The position numbers and the translations under genes were made by a program. 64,000 nt of DNA, taken from positions 124,001 through 188,000 of the forward strand of contig DASTYC010000012.1 of assembly GCA_035765195.1 (NCBI GenBank). The letters are read 5' to 3'. The notes below the pieces were generated by a model. That model was given only the letters and a program-made list of their open reading frames with translations, did no database searches and was not told where the DNA came from. Shown in pieces: positions 40,405 through 48,739 of this stretch (position 1 is the stretch's first letter; each line of letters opens with the position of its first letter). The DNA comes from CALAED01 sp035765195 (lineage in GTDB: Bacteria > Actinomycetota > Actinomycetes > Streptosporangiales > Streptosporangiaceae).

Positions 40405-42711
40405 ATGAAACGTAGGGGGGAGGAGTCGCCGTTCGCGGCTCTGCTGCCGGCCGAGACCGTGCTCGGTCAGATGGAGATGGCGGTCATCGTCATCGACCGG
40501 TTCAGCAACATCCTCTACGGCAACGAATTCGCCCGTCAGTTGTTCGGCTTCGGCGAGGAGTACATCGGGCACTCCATCCTGTCCCTCGGCATCGCGGAAG
40601 AAGACCATGACCAGGCCAGGGAGCTGGCCAGGCACGTGCTCCGGGGCGGCGTGTGGGAGGGCACGTTCTCCAACCTGCGCCGCGACGGGGGCACCGTCTA
40701 CACCAGAGCGCACGCCGTCCCGCTGCGACATCCGTCCGGTGACGTCGACGGCATCGTGATCTTCGCGCGTGAGGCGCTGCGCAGCAACCAGCGCGAACAA
40801 GACCGGTACGGCCTGCTGGAGCGGGTCGGGGAACGGCTGGCCGGCTCACTCGAACTGGAGATGACGCTGCGCCGCGTCGCGGACACGCTGGTGCCGCACT
40901 TCGCCGACCACGTCTTCATCGACCTTTTCAGCGGCGACAAGCTCGTCCGCCAGGTGTCGAGGCACGCCCGCGGCTGGATGCCGCCGCCCGGCACGTGGGC
41001 GGGGGTGGGCGAGCCGATCTCCTATCCCTCGCACCACTTTTGCGCGCGGGCGATGCGGCGCCGCGACGCCGTCCTCGTCGAGAACCTCGCCGAGCACCGG
41101 TTCGCCGCGCCCAGCGAGGCGGGGATGCGGCTCAGCGACGACATGGGCCTCACCTCGGTGATCTCCGCGCCGCTCCTGGCCCGCGGCGAGCTGCTCGGCG
41201 TCATGAGCCTGGCGCTGTCCAACCTCACCAAGCGGGCCGATCCGCATTACGACGGGTTCGACCGCGACCTGGTCGGGGCCATCGCGAGCCGGGTCGCGAT
41301 CTCCATCGACAACGCGATGCTGTTCGAGGAGGAGCGCGAGACCGCGCTCGCGTTCCAAAAGAACCTGCTGCCCGGCGAACGGCCGCCGCGCCTCGACGGG
41401 CTGCGCATCGCCTGGCGCTACGAGCCGGCGCGGCCGCTCGAGTCGCACGGCCACGGCATCCAGACCCAGGTCGGCGGCGACTGGTACGACGTCATCCCGC
41501 TGTCGGCCGGCCGGGTCGGCATCGTCATCGGCGACGTCGAGGGCCGGGGGGCCCGGGCCGCCGCGATCATGGGTCAGCTGCGGGCGGCGCTGCGCGCGTT
41601 CGCCCAAGACGACAAGCCGCCCGCCGAGATCTTGCGCAAGCTCGACGAGTGGGTGCGCACGATGGCGGCGCCGGAACGCTTCGGCTATGACGAGGTCGTC
41701 CCGCGCGCGCCGCTCGTGTCGTGCACCTACTTCGTCTACGACGCGTGGTCGCGGACGCTGTCGTTCGCCAACGCCGGGCACGACCCGCCGCTGCTGGTGG
41801 CCGACGGTGTTGTGTCGGAGATGCCGTTCAACAGCCGCGGCGCGATGTTGGGCATCAGGTCGCCGGGCGTGGGCGGCGAGATCCTGTTCAACGAGGAGTC
41901 CTGCCAGCTCGCGCCCGGCACCACGCTCGTCCTCTACACCGACGGACTGATCGATCGCCGGCCGCGTACCGACGGCGAGTACTACACCCGCGACCAGGCC
42001 AGGTGCATGCTGCGCGACGCCGTCGCCCAGGCGGCGCACGGCGATGTGGAGGCGATCGCCAACGCCGTCTACCGGGCGGTGCCCGGCGACATCGACGACG
42101 ACGCGGCGATCGTGGTGATGCGCACGGCCTCCGATGAGCTGCGGATGGAGGAGCGGAGGTTCCCCGCCGAGCCGATCATGGTGTCGGAGGCGCGGCGGCT
42201 GGCGGCCGACACGTTCGCGTCCTGGGGAATGCTCGACGAGCAGGCCGAACTGGCGTGCCTGCTCGTGTCCGAGGTCGTCACCAACGTCGTGCTGCACACC
42301 GCGCCGGCGCCGGCGCCCCGCCGCGAGCTGGTGCCGTTCGCCGGCCCGCTGGCCGGCCCGCATCCCGGCCCCTTGGCCGGTCCATTGGCCGGCCCGCTGG
42401 CCGCGCCCACCCCGGAGCTGCTCGCCGCTCCGGCGCCGCGCCTGCCCGACGACGACGGCTGGTCGCTCGGCCCGGAGCTGCGCCGGCCGCGGCGCACCAA
42501 GGAGTTCCGGCTGCGGCTGCGCCGCGGCGCCGACTCGATCTGGGTCGAGGTCTTCGACAGCGACATGCGGCTGCCCAGGATCCGCAGCGCCGGCGAGACC
42601 GACGAGGGCGGCCGCGGGCTTTACCTGGTCGACCAGCTCGCCACCCGCTGGGGGTCGCGCCCCACTCACGACGGCAAGGCCGTCTGGTTCGAGCTCCCGC
42701 TCACTCCCTGA
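40405..42711 (+). CDS. PAS-GAF-SpoIIE phosphatase-HATPase signalling protein
   Basis: A 768-residue cytoplasmic regulator. PAS is at about residues 18-130 (GQMEMAVIVIDRFSNILYGN), GAF at about 150-310 and the PP2C/SpoIIE phosphatase at about 315-545 (GGDWYDVIPLSAGRVGIVIG, DVEGRGARAAAIMGQLRAAL, LYTDGLIDRR). A GHKL kinase-like domain follows at about 570-768 (SEVVTNVVLHT, ETDEGGRGLYLVDQL). A Pro-rich GPLAGPHPGPLAGP repeat interrupts the GHKL domain after its N-box. Such proteins both dephosphorylate and phosphorylate anti-anti-sigma factors in partner-switching. GGGAGG precedes the ATG. No sigma or anti-sigma gene is adjacent. Confidence 0.92.
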   Translation: MKRRGEESPFAALLPAETVLGQMEMAVIVIDRFSNILYGNEFARQLFGFGEEYIGHSILSLGIAEEDHDQARELARHVLRGGVWEGTFSNLRRDGGTVYTRAHAVPLRHPSGDVDGIVIFAREALRSNQREQDRYGLLERVGERLAGSLELEMTLRRVADTLVPHFADHVFIDLFSGDKLVRQVSRHARGWMPPPGTWAGVGEPISYPSHHFCARAMRRRDAVLVENLAEHRFAAPSEAGMRLSDDMGLTSVISAPLLARGELLGVMSLALSNLTKRADPHYDGFDRDLVGAIASRVAISIDNAMLFEEERETALAFQKNLLPGERPPRLDGLRIAWRYEPARPLESHGHGIQTQVGGDWYDVIPLSAGRVGIVIGDVEGRGARAAAIMGQLRAALRAFAQDDKPPAEILRKLDEWVRTMAAPERFGYDEVVPRAPLVSCTYFVYDAWSRTLSFANAGHDPPLLVADGVVSEMPFNSRGAMLGIRSPGVGGEILFNEESCQLAPGTTLVLYTDGLIDRRPRTDGEYYTRDQARCMLRDAVAQAAHGDVEAIANAVYRAVPGDIDDDAAIVVMRTASDELRMEERRFPAEPIMVSEARRLAADTFASWGMLDEQAELACLLVSEVVTNVVLHTAPAPAPRRELVPFAGPLAGPHPGPLAGPLAGPLAAPTPELLAAPAPRLPDDDGWSLGPELRRPRRTKEFRLRLRRGADSIWVEVFDSDMRLPRIRSAGETDEGGRGLYLVDQLATRWGSRPTHDGKAVWFELPLTP

Positions 42712-42780
42712 GCGAACGCCCCGACCCGCCGCGGCGCGGGGTGCTGGGGCGCGCGGCGCCGGAGTCCGTACGGTGGGGGC

Positions 42781-43779
42781 ATGCGCGCGTGGGCGGTACA
42801 CACTCCGGGGCCGATGGCGACGCGCCCGCTGGGCCTCGTCGACCGGGCGGTGCCCGAGCCGGGGCCGGGCGAGCTGCTGTTGCGGGTGCTCGCCTGCGGC
42901 GTCTGCCGTACCGACCTGCACGTCGCCGAGGGCGACCTGCCGCCGCACCTGCCCAACGTGACGCCCGGCCACGAGATCGTCGGCATGGTCGAGGCGACCG
43001 GGCCCGGTTGCCGGCACGTCCCCGGCGACAGGGTGGGCGTGGCCTGGCTGCGCGCCACGTGCGGCGCGTGCGGCTACTGCCGGCGCGGCGCGGAGAACCT
43101 CTGCCGGTCGTCGCGCTACACCGGATGGGACGCGCACGGCGGCTATGCCGAGTACACGGTGGCCCCCGACGCCTACGTCTACGACCTGCCGGCGGGGTTG
43201 ACCGACACCGAGGTCGCGCCGCTGCTGTGCGCCGGGATCATCGGCTATCGCGCGCTGCGCCGGGCCGCGCTGCCGCCGGGCGGCCGGCTCGGCATCTGGG
43301 GGTTCGGCGGCTCCGCCCACCTGGCCGCGCAGATCGCGCTCGCCGAAGGCGCCACGGTGCATGTCTTCACGCGCGCGGCGGCGGCCCGCGAGCTGGCGCT
43401 CACGCTGGGCGCGGACACGGCGGCCGACTCCTATGATCCGGCGCCGGAGCCGCTCGACTCGGCGATCGTCTTCGCGCCGGTGGGCGACCTGGTGCCCGCG
43501 GCGCTCGCCCAGCTCGATCGCGGCGGCGTGCTCGCGATCGCCGGGATCTACCTGTCAGACATACCGGCGCTCAACTACGAGCGTCATCTGTTCCAGGAGC
43601 GCGAGCTCAGATCGGTGACGGCGAACACGCGGGCCGACGGCGAGGAGTTCCTCAGGCTCGCCGGGCGGCTGCGGATCGCGGTCACCACGACGCCGTACGA
43701 TCTCGGCGACGCCGATCGCGCGCTGGCCGACCTCGCCGGCGACCGCGTCCACGGCGCGGCGGTGCTGCTGCCGCGCTGA
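42781..43779 (+). CDS. Zinc-dependent alcohol dehydrogenase family protein
   Basis: A 332-residue medium-chain dehydrogenase/reductase. Catalytic zinc ligands are in ACGVCRTDLHV and PGHEIVG; the structural zinc set is CGACGYCRRGAENLC. The nucleotide-binding strand reads GIWGFGGSAHLAAQIAL, an altered GxGxxG (GFGGSA). Length and the early YTGWDAHGGYAEY stretch match the AdhP-like subgroup. The ATG is followed by MRAWAVHTPGPMATRPLGL. Likely oxidises an alcohol with NAD(P); the substrate is unknown. It converges with the methyltransferase gene. Confidence 0.88.
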   Translation: MRAWAVHTPGPMATRPLGLVDRAVPEPGPGELLLRVLACGVCRTDLHVAEGDLPPHLPNVTPGHEIVGMVEATGPGCRHVPGDRVGVAWLRATCGACGYCRRGAENLCRSSRYTGWDAHGGYAEYTVAPDAYVYDLPAGLTDTEVAPLLCAGIIGYRALRRAALPPGGRLGIWGFGGSAHLAAQIALAEGATVHVFTRAAAARELALTLGADTAADSYDPAPEPLDSAIVFAPVGDLVPAALAQLDRGGVLAIAGIYLSDIPALNYERHLFQERELRSVTANTRADGEEFLRLAGRLRIAVTTTPYDLGDADRALADLAGDRVHGAAVLLPR

Positions 43780-43814
43780 GCAGAGCTCTCCTTGGCGGAT
43801 GAGCAAGGCGCGGG

Positions 43815-44669
43815 TCAGCGGGGGACGGCGGCGATGTGCGCCCACGACTGGGTGAACCACAGCTCGCCGCCGATCATGCGCGGGCGCACACCCGTCGGCG
43901 GGCCGCCGTCGATTTCGGCGAAGAGGGCGGCGCGGATGAGGTCGGCGCGCATGTCATCGCACCCGGCCAGCCACGGCTCGGCGGGTCGTTCCACGACGAA
44001 GACGTCGAGCCGGCGCACCTGGGCGCCCGCCTCGGCGAGCAGGCCGGTCAGCCGGGACAGCGCGGGCGTGCCCGTGTGCGCCGGGTCGCGCAGCCGCTCC
44101 AGCCGGTCCCGCGCTGCGCTCGCCGCGTTGGTGCGGACCCGGCCCGCGATGACCAGGCGGCCGTCGGGCCGGCAGACCCGCAGCATCTCCCGTACGGAGG
44201 TGAGCGGATCGGCCAGGCTGTTCAGCGCGAGCTGGGCCGTGACGAGCGTGAAAACGTCGTCCCTGTAGGGCAGCGCGAGCGTGGAGGCCTGCACCGGCGG
44301 CACGGCGCCGCGGCGGCCGTCGGCGTGGAGGTGACCGGCGCGGACCTCACCCGCGCGGACGCCGGTGCGGGAGGTAGCGGTGGGGGCCGTCGCGGTCCGC
44401 GTCGCCGGAGCCGACGCCGGTGAGACGAACGGCGGCGCCTGAGCCGAGACGGGCGGCAACGCGTGCGGGGCGGTATCGGGGGCCGCCTGCGGGCCCGGGT
44501 GACGGGGGTCGGGCCGCGGCCCCGCGTCGACGGAGGTCACCCGGCGTACACGGTGGCGCAGCGCCGCCGCGATCGGGCCCGCACCGTAGGCGACGTCGAG
44601 ACATACGTCGTCGGCGACTGGCTGGGCGAAATCGAGCAACCTGCCAAGATGGGCGGCACCGGGCCCCAC
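43815..44669 (-). CDS. Class I SAM-dependent methyltransferase-like protein
   Basis: A 284-residue protein with VCLDVAYGAGPIAAALRHRV as a SAM-binding motif I variant (Gly pattern A-Y-G-A-G). VTSVDAG follows, and later LPYRDDVFTLVTAQLALNSL (motif IV area) and MLRVCRPDGRLVIAG. Between motifs I and IV is a long Pro/Ala/Thr-rich insert that ordinary enzymes lack. GTG 44669 was chosen because GAGGGGGA lies five bases upstream, rather than GTG 44702, which has no such site. Substrate unknown. Confidence 0.72.
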   Translation of the reverse strand: MGPGAAHLGRLLDFAQPVADDVCLDVAYGAGPIAAALRHRVRRVTSVDAGPRPDPRHPGPQAAPDTAPHALPPVSAQAPPFVSPASAPATRTATAPTATSRTGVRAGEVRAGHLHADGRRGAVPPVQASTLALPYRDDVFTLVTAQLALNSLADPLTSVREMLRVCRPDGRLVIAGRVRTNAASAARDRLERLRDPAHTGTPALSRLTGLLAEAGAQVRRLDVFVVERPAEPWLAGCDDMRADLIRAALFAEIDGGPPTGVRPRMIGGELWFTQSWAHIAAVPR

Positions 44670-44747
44670 GTCTGTCCCCCTCGCTGCCGGCGACGTCGGC
44701 ACCGGTTGAGACGATAGAGAATGCCTAAAAGTTCGCGAAAGGCGCGG

Positions 44748-44906
44748 TTATTTCTGGTTTTGTCCCCACAAAGCAAGGACGACCAGTGCGAATACCACAA
44801 AGACCGCGAAGTAGGTCGGCACTCCCAGGCGCAGCCGGCGGCCCAGCCACCGCAGCACATAGGCGCACAGCAGTGCCAGCAGCACCAAGGTAATGATCCC
44901 CGACAT
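44748..44906 (-). CDS. 52-residue two-span membrane protein
   Basis: A short gene with ATG 44906 five bases after GAGG. It encodes MSGIITLVLLALLCAYVL, the basic loop RWLGRRLRLGVPTY and a second span FAVFVVFALVVLALWGQ, ending NQK. The positive loop suggests that both ends face outside or that it forms a helical hairpin. It lies 78 bases upstream of the methyltransferase gene on the same strand and could be its operon partner. Function unknown. The 270 bases between it and fdhA hold an A+T-rich stretch (45004-45030) that may contain the fdhA promoter. Confidence 0.7.
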   Translation of the reverse strand: MSGIITLVLLALLCAYVLRWLGRRLRLGVPTYFAVFVVFALVVLALWGQNQK

Positions 44907-45176
44907 GCGCACCTCGATCACGGGGTGATTTGCCTTCAGCAGCCTACGCGGGCTGCCGGGGCCATGACACTGCTTGCTCCGGTCACATACTGCACTCCTG
45001 CCGAATAAGCATAAATATGGACATCTAGTTAAGTTTCCGGCCGCTCAGCCTGGGCAGGCGAGGCAAAGTGCGCCTCACCGCCGCCGCCGCGCCCAGGGCT
45101 CCGCCCGTCCGTCGCGCTACCGAAGCCGATCAGCCCGACCAGCCCGATCCGCAGTCACGGGAGTGGAGGAACAGCC

Positions 45177-46391
45177 ATGGCGGACACGAACCGAGGAGTC
45201 GTCTACCTGGAACCGGGAAAGGTGGAGGTCCAGGATCTCTCCTATCCGGCTCTCGAGTTGCCCGACCAGAACAACCGCCAGCTTCAGCACGGCGTGATAC
45301 TCAAGGTCGTCGCGACCAACATCTGCGGCTCCGACCAGCACATGGTGCGCGGCCGGACCACCGCGCCCGCCGGGCTCACCCTGGGCCACGAGATCACGGG
45401 CGAGGTCGTCGAGGTCGGCAGGGACGTGGAGTTCATCAAGCGGGGCGATCTCGTCAGCGTCCCGTTCAACATCGCCTGCGGACGCTGCCGCAACTGTAAG
45501 GAACGCAACACCGGGGTCTGCGAAAACGTGAACCCCGCCCGCGCGGGCGCCGCGTACGGCTATGTCGACATGGGCGGCTGGCGCGGCGGCCAGGCGAAGT
45601 ACGTCACGGTGCCGTACGCGGACTTCAACGCGCTCAAGTTCCCGGGCGACCGGGACACCGTCATGGCCAAGATCAAAGACCTGGCGATGCTCTCCGACAT
45701 CTTCCCGACCGGCTACCACGGGGCCGTGACGGCGGGCGTCACCACCGGCTCGACCGTGTACGTCGCGGGCGCCGGACCGGTCGGCCTCGCCTGCGCCACG
45801 TCCTGCCATCTCCTGGGCGCCGCGGTCGTCATCGTGGGCGACATGAACGCCGATCGGCTCGCCCAGGCGAGGAGCTTCGGCTGCGAGACCGTGGACCTGT
45901 CCCAGCACGACAAACTGACCGACCAGCTCGAGCAGATCCTCGGCGTGCCGGAGGTCGACGCCGCCGTCGACTGCGTCGGCTTCGAGGCCCGCGGCCACGG
46001 CCGCGACGATCATCAGCGGGAGCAGCCGGCCACCGTGCTGAACTCGATGATGGAGATCACCCGCGCGGCGGGCCGGCTCGGCATCCCGGGCCTGTACGTC
46101 ACCGGTGACCCGGGCGGGGTGGACGAGCACGCCAAGATCGGCCAGTTGGGCATGCGCTTCGGGCTCGGCTGGGCGAAATCCCATGTGTTCACCACCGGGC
46201 AGTGCCCCGTCATGCGCTACAACCGGCAGCTCATGATGGCGATCCTGCACGACAAGGTGCAGATCGCGCGCAACGTGAACGCGACCGTGATCTCGCTGGA
46301 CCGCGCCGCGGAGGGTTACCGCGACTTCGACCAGGGCGCGGCGAAGAAGTACGTGCTCGACCCGCACGGCGAGCTGGCCGCCACCGGCTGA
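45177..46391 (+). CDS. fdhA: Glutathione-independent formaldehyde dehydrogenase
   Basis: A 404-residue zinc- and NAD-dependent dehydrogenase of the FdhA type, which oxidises formaldehyde (or dismutates aldehydes) without glutathione. Catalytic zinc ligands lie in NICGSDQHMVRG and LGHEITGEV; the structural zinc set is CGRCRNCKERNTGVC. The NAD-binding motif is VAGAGPVGLACA. VGFEARGHGRDDHQREQP is a family-specific loop, and QGAAKKYVLDPHG is typical at the C-terminus. GGAGGA precedes the ATG. It stands alone, with palindromic half-element C downstream. Confidence 0.93.
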   Translation: MADTNRGVVYLEPGKVEVQDLSYPALELPDQNNRQLQHGVILKVVATNICGSDQHMVRGRTTAPAGLTLGHEITGEVVEVGRDVEFIKRGDLVSVPFNIACGRCRNCKERNTGVCENVNPARAGAAYGYVDMGGWRGGQAKYVTVPYADFNALKFPGDRDTVMAKIKDLAMLSDIFPTGYHGAVTAGVTTGSTVYVAGAGPVGLACATSCHLLGAAVVIVGDMNADRLAQARSFGCETVDLSQHDKLTDQLEQILGVPEVDAAVDCVGFEARGHGRDDHQREQPATVLNSMMEITRAAGRLGIPGLYVTGDPGGVDEHAKIGQLGMRFGLGWAKSHVFTTGQCPVMRYNRQLMMAILHDKVQIARNVNATVISLDRAAEGYRDFDQGAAKKYVLDPHGELAATG

Positions 46392-46488
46392 GTCCCTCGG
46401 TCCCGGAACGATCGCCGGGCGGGCGCACCCCGGGCCCCGGCCGGCGATCACCCGGACGAAACGGCATTCGCGCCCACGCGATGGAACC

Positions 46489-46506
46489 CTCACATCAAGA
46501 TCGGCG
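46489..46506. repeat. Half copy (element C) of the palindromic family
   Basis: CTCACATCAAGATCGGCG matches the right arm of elements A and B, but no left arm is present nearby. It lies between fdhA and the thiolase gene, which run in the same direction, so it is probably a decayed copy without terminator function. Confidence 0.7.
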
Positions 46507-46627
46507 CGGGTGGGGATTGGTGGGATTACGTGCCAATAGGCGGCTGAGGTACGCTCTAGGGCAACTAACCGAATCCCGCTCGGTTTCCAGCGGACGGCGC
46601 GGAAACCCCTGGAGACTTGGAGGCGTC

Positions 46628-47773
46628 GTGGCCGAGGCGTACATCGTAGGCGCGGTCCGTACCCCCGTCGGCACCAAGAAGGGCGCGCTGAAGGACGTGC
46701 ATCCGGCCGACCTCGGTGCCCATGTGCTCAAGGAGCTCGTCGGCCGCACCGGCGTGGATCCGGCCGCCGTGGAAGACGTGATCATGGGCTGCGTTATGCA
46801 GGTCGGCCCGCAGTCGCTGGACATCGCACGCACGGCGTGGCTGTCGGCGGGCCTGCCGGAGGGCGTGCCCGGCGTCACCATCGACCGGCAGTGCGGGTCG
46901 TCGCAGCAGGCGGTCCACTTCGCGGCGCAGGCCGTGCTGTCCGGCACACAGGACCTCGTCGTCGCTTCCGGCGTCGAGCAGATGGCCATGGTGCCGATGG
47001 GTTCCTCGGTCGCGATGGCGCTCGAGAAGGGCATGCCGTTCCCGTTCGGCGACGGATGGGTGGAGCGGTACGGGACGCAGGAGATCTCGCAGTTTCGCGG
47101 CGCCCAGCTCATGACGGAGAAATGGGGCTTCAAGCGGCGCGACCTGGAGGAGTTCGCGCTGGAGAGCCACCGGCGCGCCGTCCACGCGATCGAAAACGGC
47201 CACTTCGAGCGTGAGATCGCACCGTACGCCGGGCTCACCAAGGACGAAGGGGCCCGCGCCGACACCTCGCTGGAGAAGATGGCCGATCTCAAGCCGGTGC
47301 GCGAGGGCTGGGACATCACCGCGGCCGTCGCGTCGCAGATCTCCATCGGCGCCGCGGCGGTGCTCATCGCCTCCGAAGAGGCCGTACGGACGCACGGGCT
47401 GACGCCGCGGGCGCGCGTCCACACCCTCTCGGTGGTCGGCAGCGACCCGGTCTACATGCTCACCGGCCCGATCCCGGCCACGGAGAAGGCGCTGGGGCGG
47501 TCCGGGCTGTCGATCGACGACATCGATGTGTTCGAGGTGAACGAAGCGTTCGCGCCGGTGCCGCTGGCGTGGGCGCGCGACACGGGCGCGTCGCTCGACA
47601 AGACCAACCCCAACGGCGGCGCGATCGCGCTCGGCCACCCGCTGGGCGCCACCGGCGCCGTGCTGATGACCAAGCTCGTCCACGAGCTCGAGCGCACCGG
47701 CGGCCGGTACGGCCTGCAGACCATGTGCGAAGGCGGCGGCCAGGCCAACGCCACCATCATCGAGCGCGTCTGA
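46628..47773 (+). CDS. Acetyl-CoA C-acyltransferase (thiolase)
   Basis: A 381-residue thiolase. The acylated Cys is in IDRQCGSSQQAVHFAAQ, at about residue 87. The catalytic His is in GGAIALGHPLGATGA and the second Cys in TMCEGGGQANATIIERV. The N-terminus, EAYIVGAVRTPVGTKKG, is canonical. It would cleave 3-ketoacyl-CoA in beta-oxidation or form acetoacetyl-CoA. GTG 46628 follows GGAGG. An enoyl-CoA hydratase gene begins 91 bases downstream, consistent with a small fatty-acid degradation unit. Confidence 0.93.
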   Translation: MAEAYIVGAVRTPVGTKKGALKDVHPADLGAHVLKELVGRTGVDPAAVEDVIMGCVMQVGPQSLDIARTAWLSAGLPEGVPGVTIDRQCGSSQQAVHFAAQAVLSGTQDLVVASGVEQMAMVPMGSSVAMALEKGMPFPFGDGWVERYGTQEISQFRGAQLMTEKWGFKRRDLEEFALESHRRAVHAIENGHFEREIAPYAGLTKDEGARADTSLEKMADLKPVREGWDITAAVASQISIGAAAVLIASEEAVRTHGLTPRARVHTLSVVGSDPVYMLTGPIPATEKALGRSGLSIDDIDVFEVNEAFAPVPLAWARDTGASLDKTNPNGGAIALGHPLGATGAVLMTKLVHELERTGGRYGLQTMCEGGGQANATIIERV

Positions 47774-47864
47774 GAGCCGCCTCGGAGGCGTCACGACCCA
47801 GGCGGCGTGGTCCCAAGGGGCGGGCGACCACGCCGTCCCGGCGGGCGAAGGGGAGAATGGCGGC

Positions 47865-48659
47865 ATGGACGAGACGGTCGACTACGACGTCACGGATCAT
47901 GTCGCGCGGATCACGCTGAACCGGCCGGAGGCGCGCAACGCGCTCACCGAGCAGATGACCGAGGAACTGCTCGCGGCGTTCGACCGCGCCACGACCGACG
48001 ACGACGTACGGGTACTCGTCCTCACCGGGGCGGGCGACAAGGCGTTCTGCGCCGGGGCCGATCTCGGCGGCCTCGGCGCCCAGTTGCGCGAACGCCCGGA
48101 CGGCGACGGCGGCGATCCAATCCGGGAGAGCGCGCCGTACCGGCTCTTCACCGCCTTTCCCCGGCTCGAGAAGCCGATTATCGCGCGGCTCGCCGGGCAC
48201 GCGATCGCGGGCGGCCTCGGCCTGGCCGTGGCCTGCGATCTGGCGATCGCCGCCGACGACGTCAGGCTGGGCACGCCGGAGGTCAACGTCGGCCTCTGGC
48301 CGATGATGATCATGGCGATCATCAACAGGAACGTGGCGCCCAAACAGGCTTTCAAGCTCTACTACACAGGCCGGCACGTCAGCGCGCTCGAAGCCGTCGA
48401 CCTCGGGTTGATCACCGAGGCCGTGCCGCGCGACCGGCTCGACGCGCGGGTCGACGAACTTGCCGCCACCGTCGCCGCGAAGAGCCCGATCGGCCTGCGC
48501 ATGGGGCGGGAGGCGTTCTTCGCCGTCGACGGGCTGCCCTTCGACGACCAGATCGCCTACCTGCTGGAGCGGTTGCGGGCGCTGGCCGGCACCGATGACG
48601 CCGCCGAAGGCGTCACGGCGTTCCTGGAAAAGCGGGCGCCGCGCTTCACCGGCCGCTGA
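47865..48659 (+). CDS. Enoyl-CoA hydratase/isomerase family protein
   Basis: A 264-residue crotonase-fold enzyme. The oxyanion-hole segments are KAFCAGADLGGL and HAIAGGLGLAVACDLAIA. The acidic residue expected to act on the substrate lies in LGTPEVNVGLWP, while the other Glu position is not clearly conserved, so isomerase or hydrolase activity is possible. It follows the thiolase gene on the same strand. ATG 47865 has GGGGAG upstream. Confidence 0.9.
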   Translation: MDETVDYDVTDHVARITLNRPEARNALTEQMTEELLAAFDRATTDDDVRVLVLTGAGDKAFCAGADLGGLGAQLRERPDGDGGDPIRESAPYRLFTAFPRLEKPIIARLAGHAIAGGLGLAVACDLAIAADDVRLGTPEVNVGLWPMMIMAIINRNVAPKQAFKLYYTGRHVSALEAVDLGLITEAVPRDRLDARVDELAATVAAKSPIGLRMGREAFFAVDGLPFDDQIAYLLERLRALAGTDDAAEGVTAFLEKRAPRFTGR

Positions 48660-48689
48660 GGAGACGAGGGGCTGGAGAACGCCCAAGGC

Positions 48690-48716
48690 CGAACGCGCGT
48701 TCGAACGATATATCGT
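48690..48716. promoter_or_regulatory. Two adjacent perfect palindromes upstream of the aldo/keto reductase
   Basis: CGAACGCGCGTTCG (48690-48703) and ACGATATATCGT (48705-48716) are both perfect and separated by one base. They end 23 bases before the aldo/keto reductase ATG, in the expected promoter. The second is A+T-rich, unusual here. Operators of two regulators, or a double site for one, are likely; no regulator is adjacent on this side. Confidence 0.6.
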
Positions 48717-48739
48717 CCGTCTGACGTAGGGTCGGCGCC

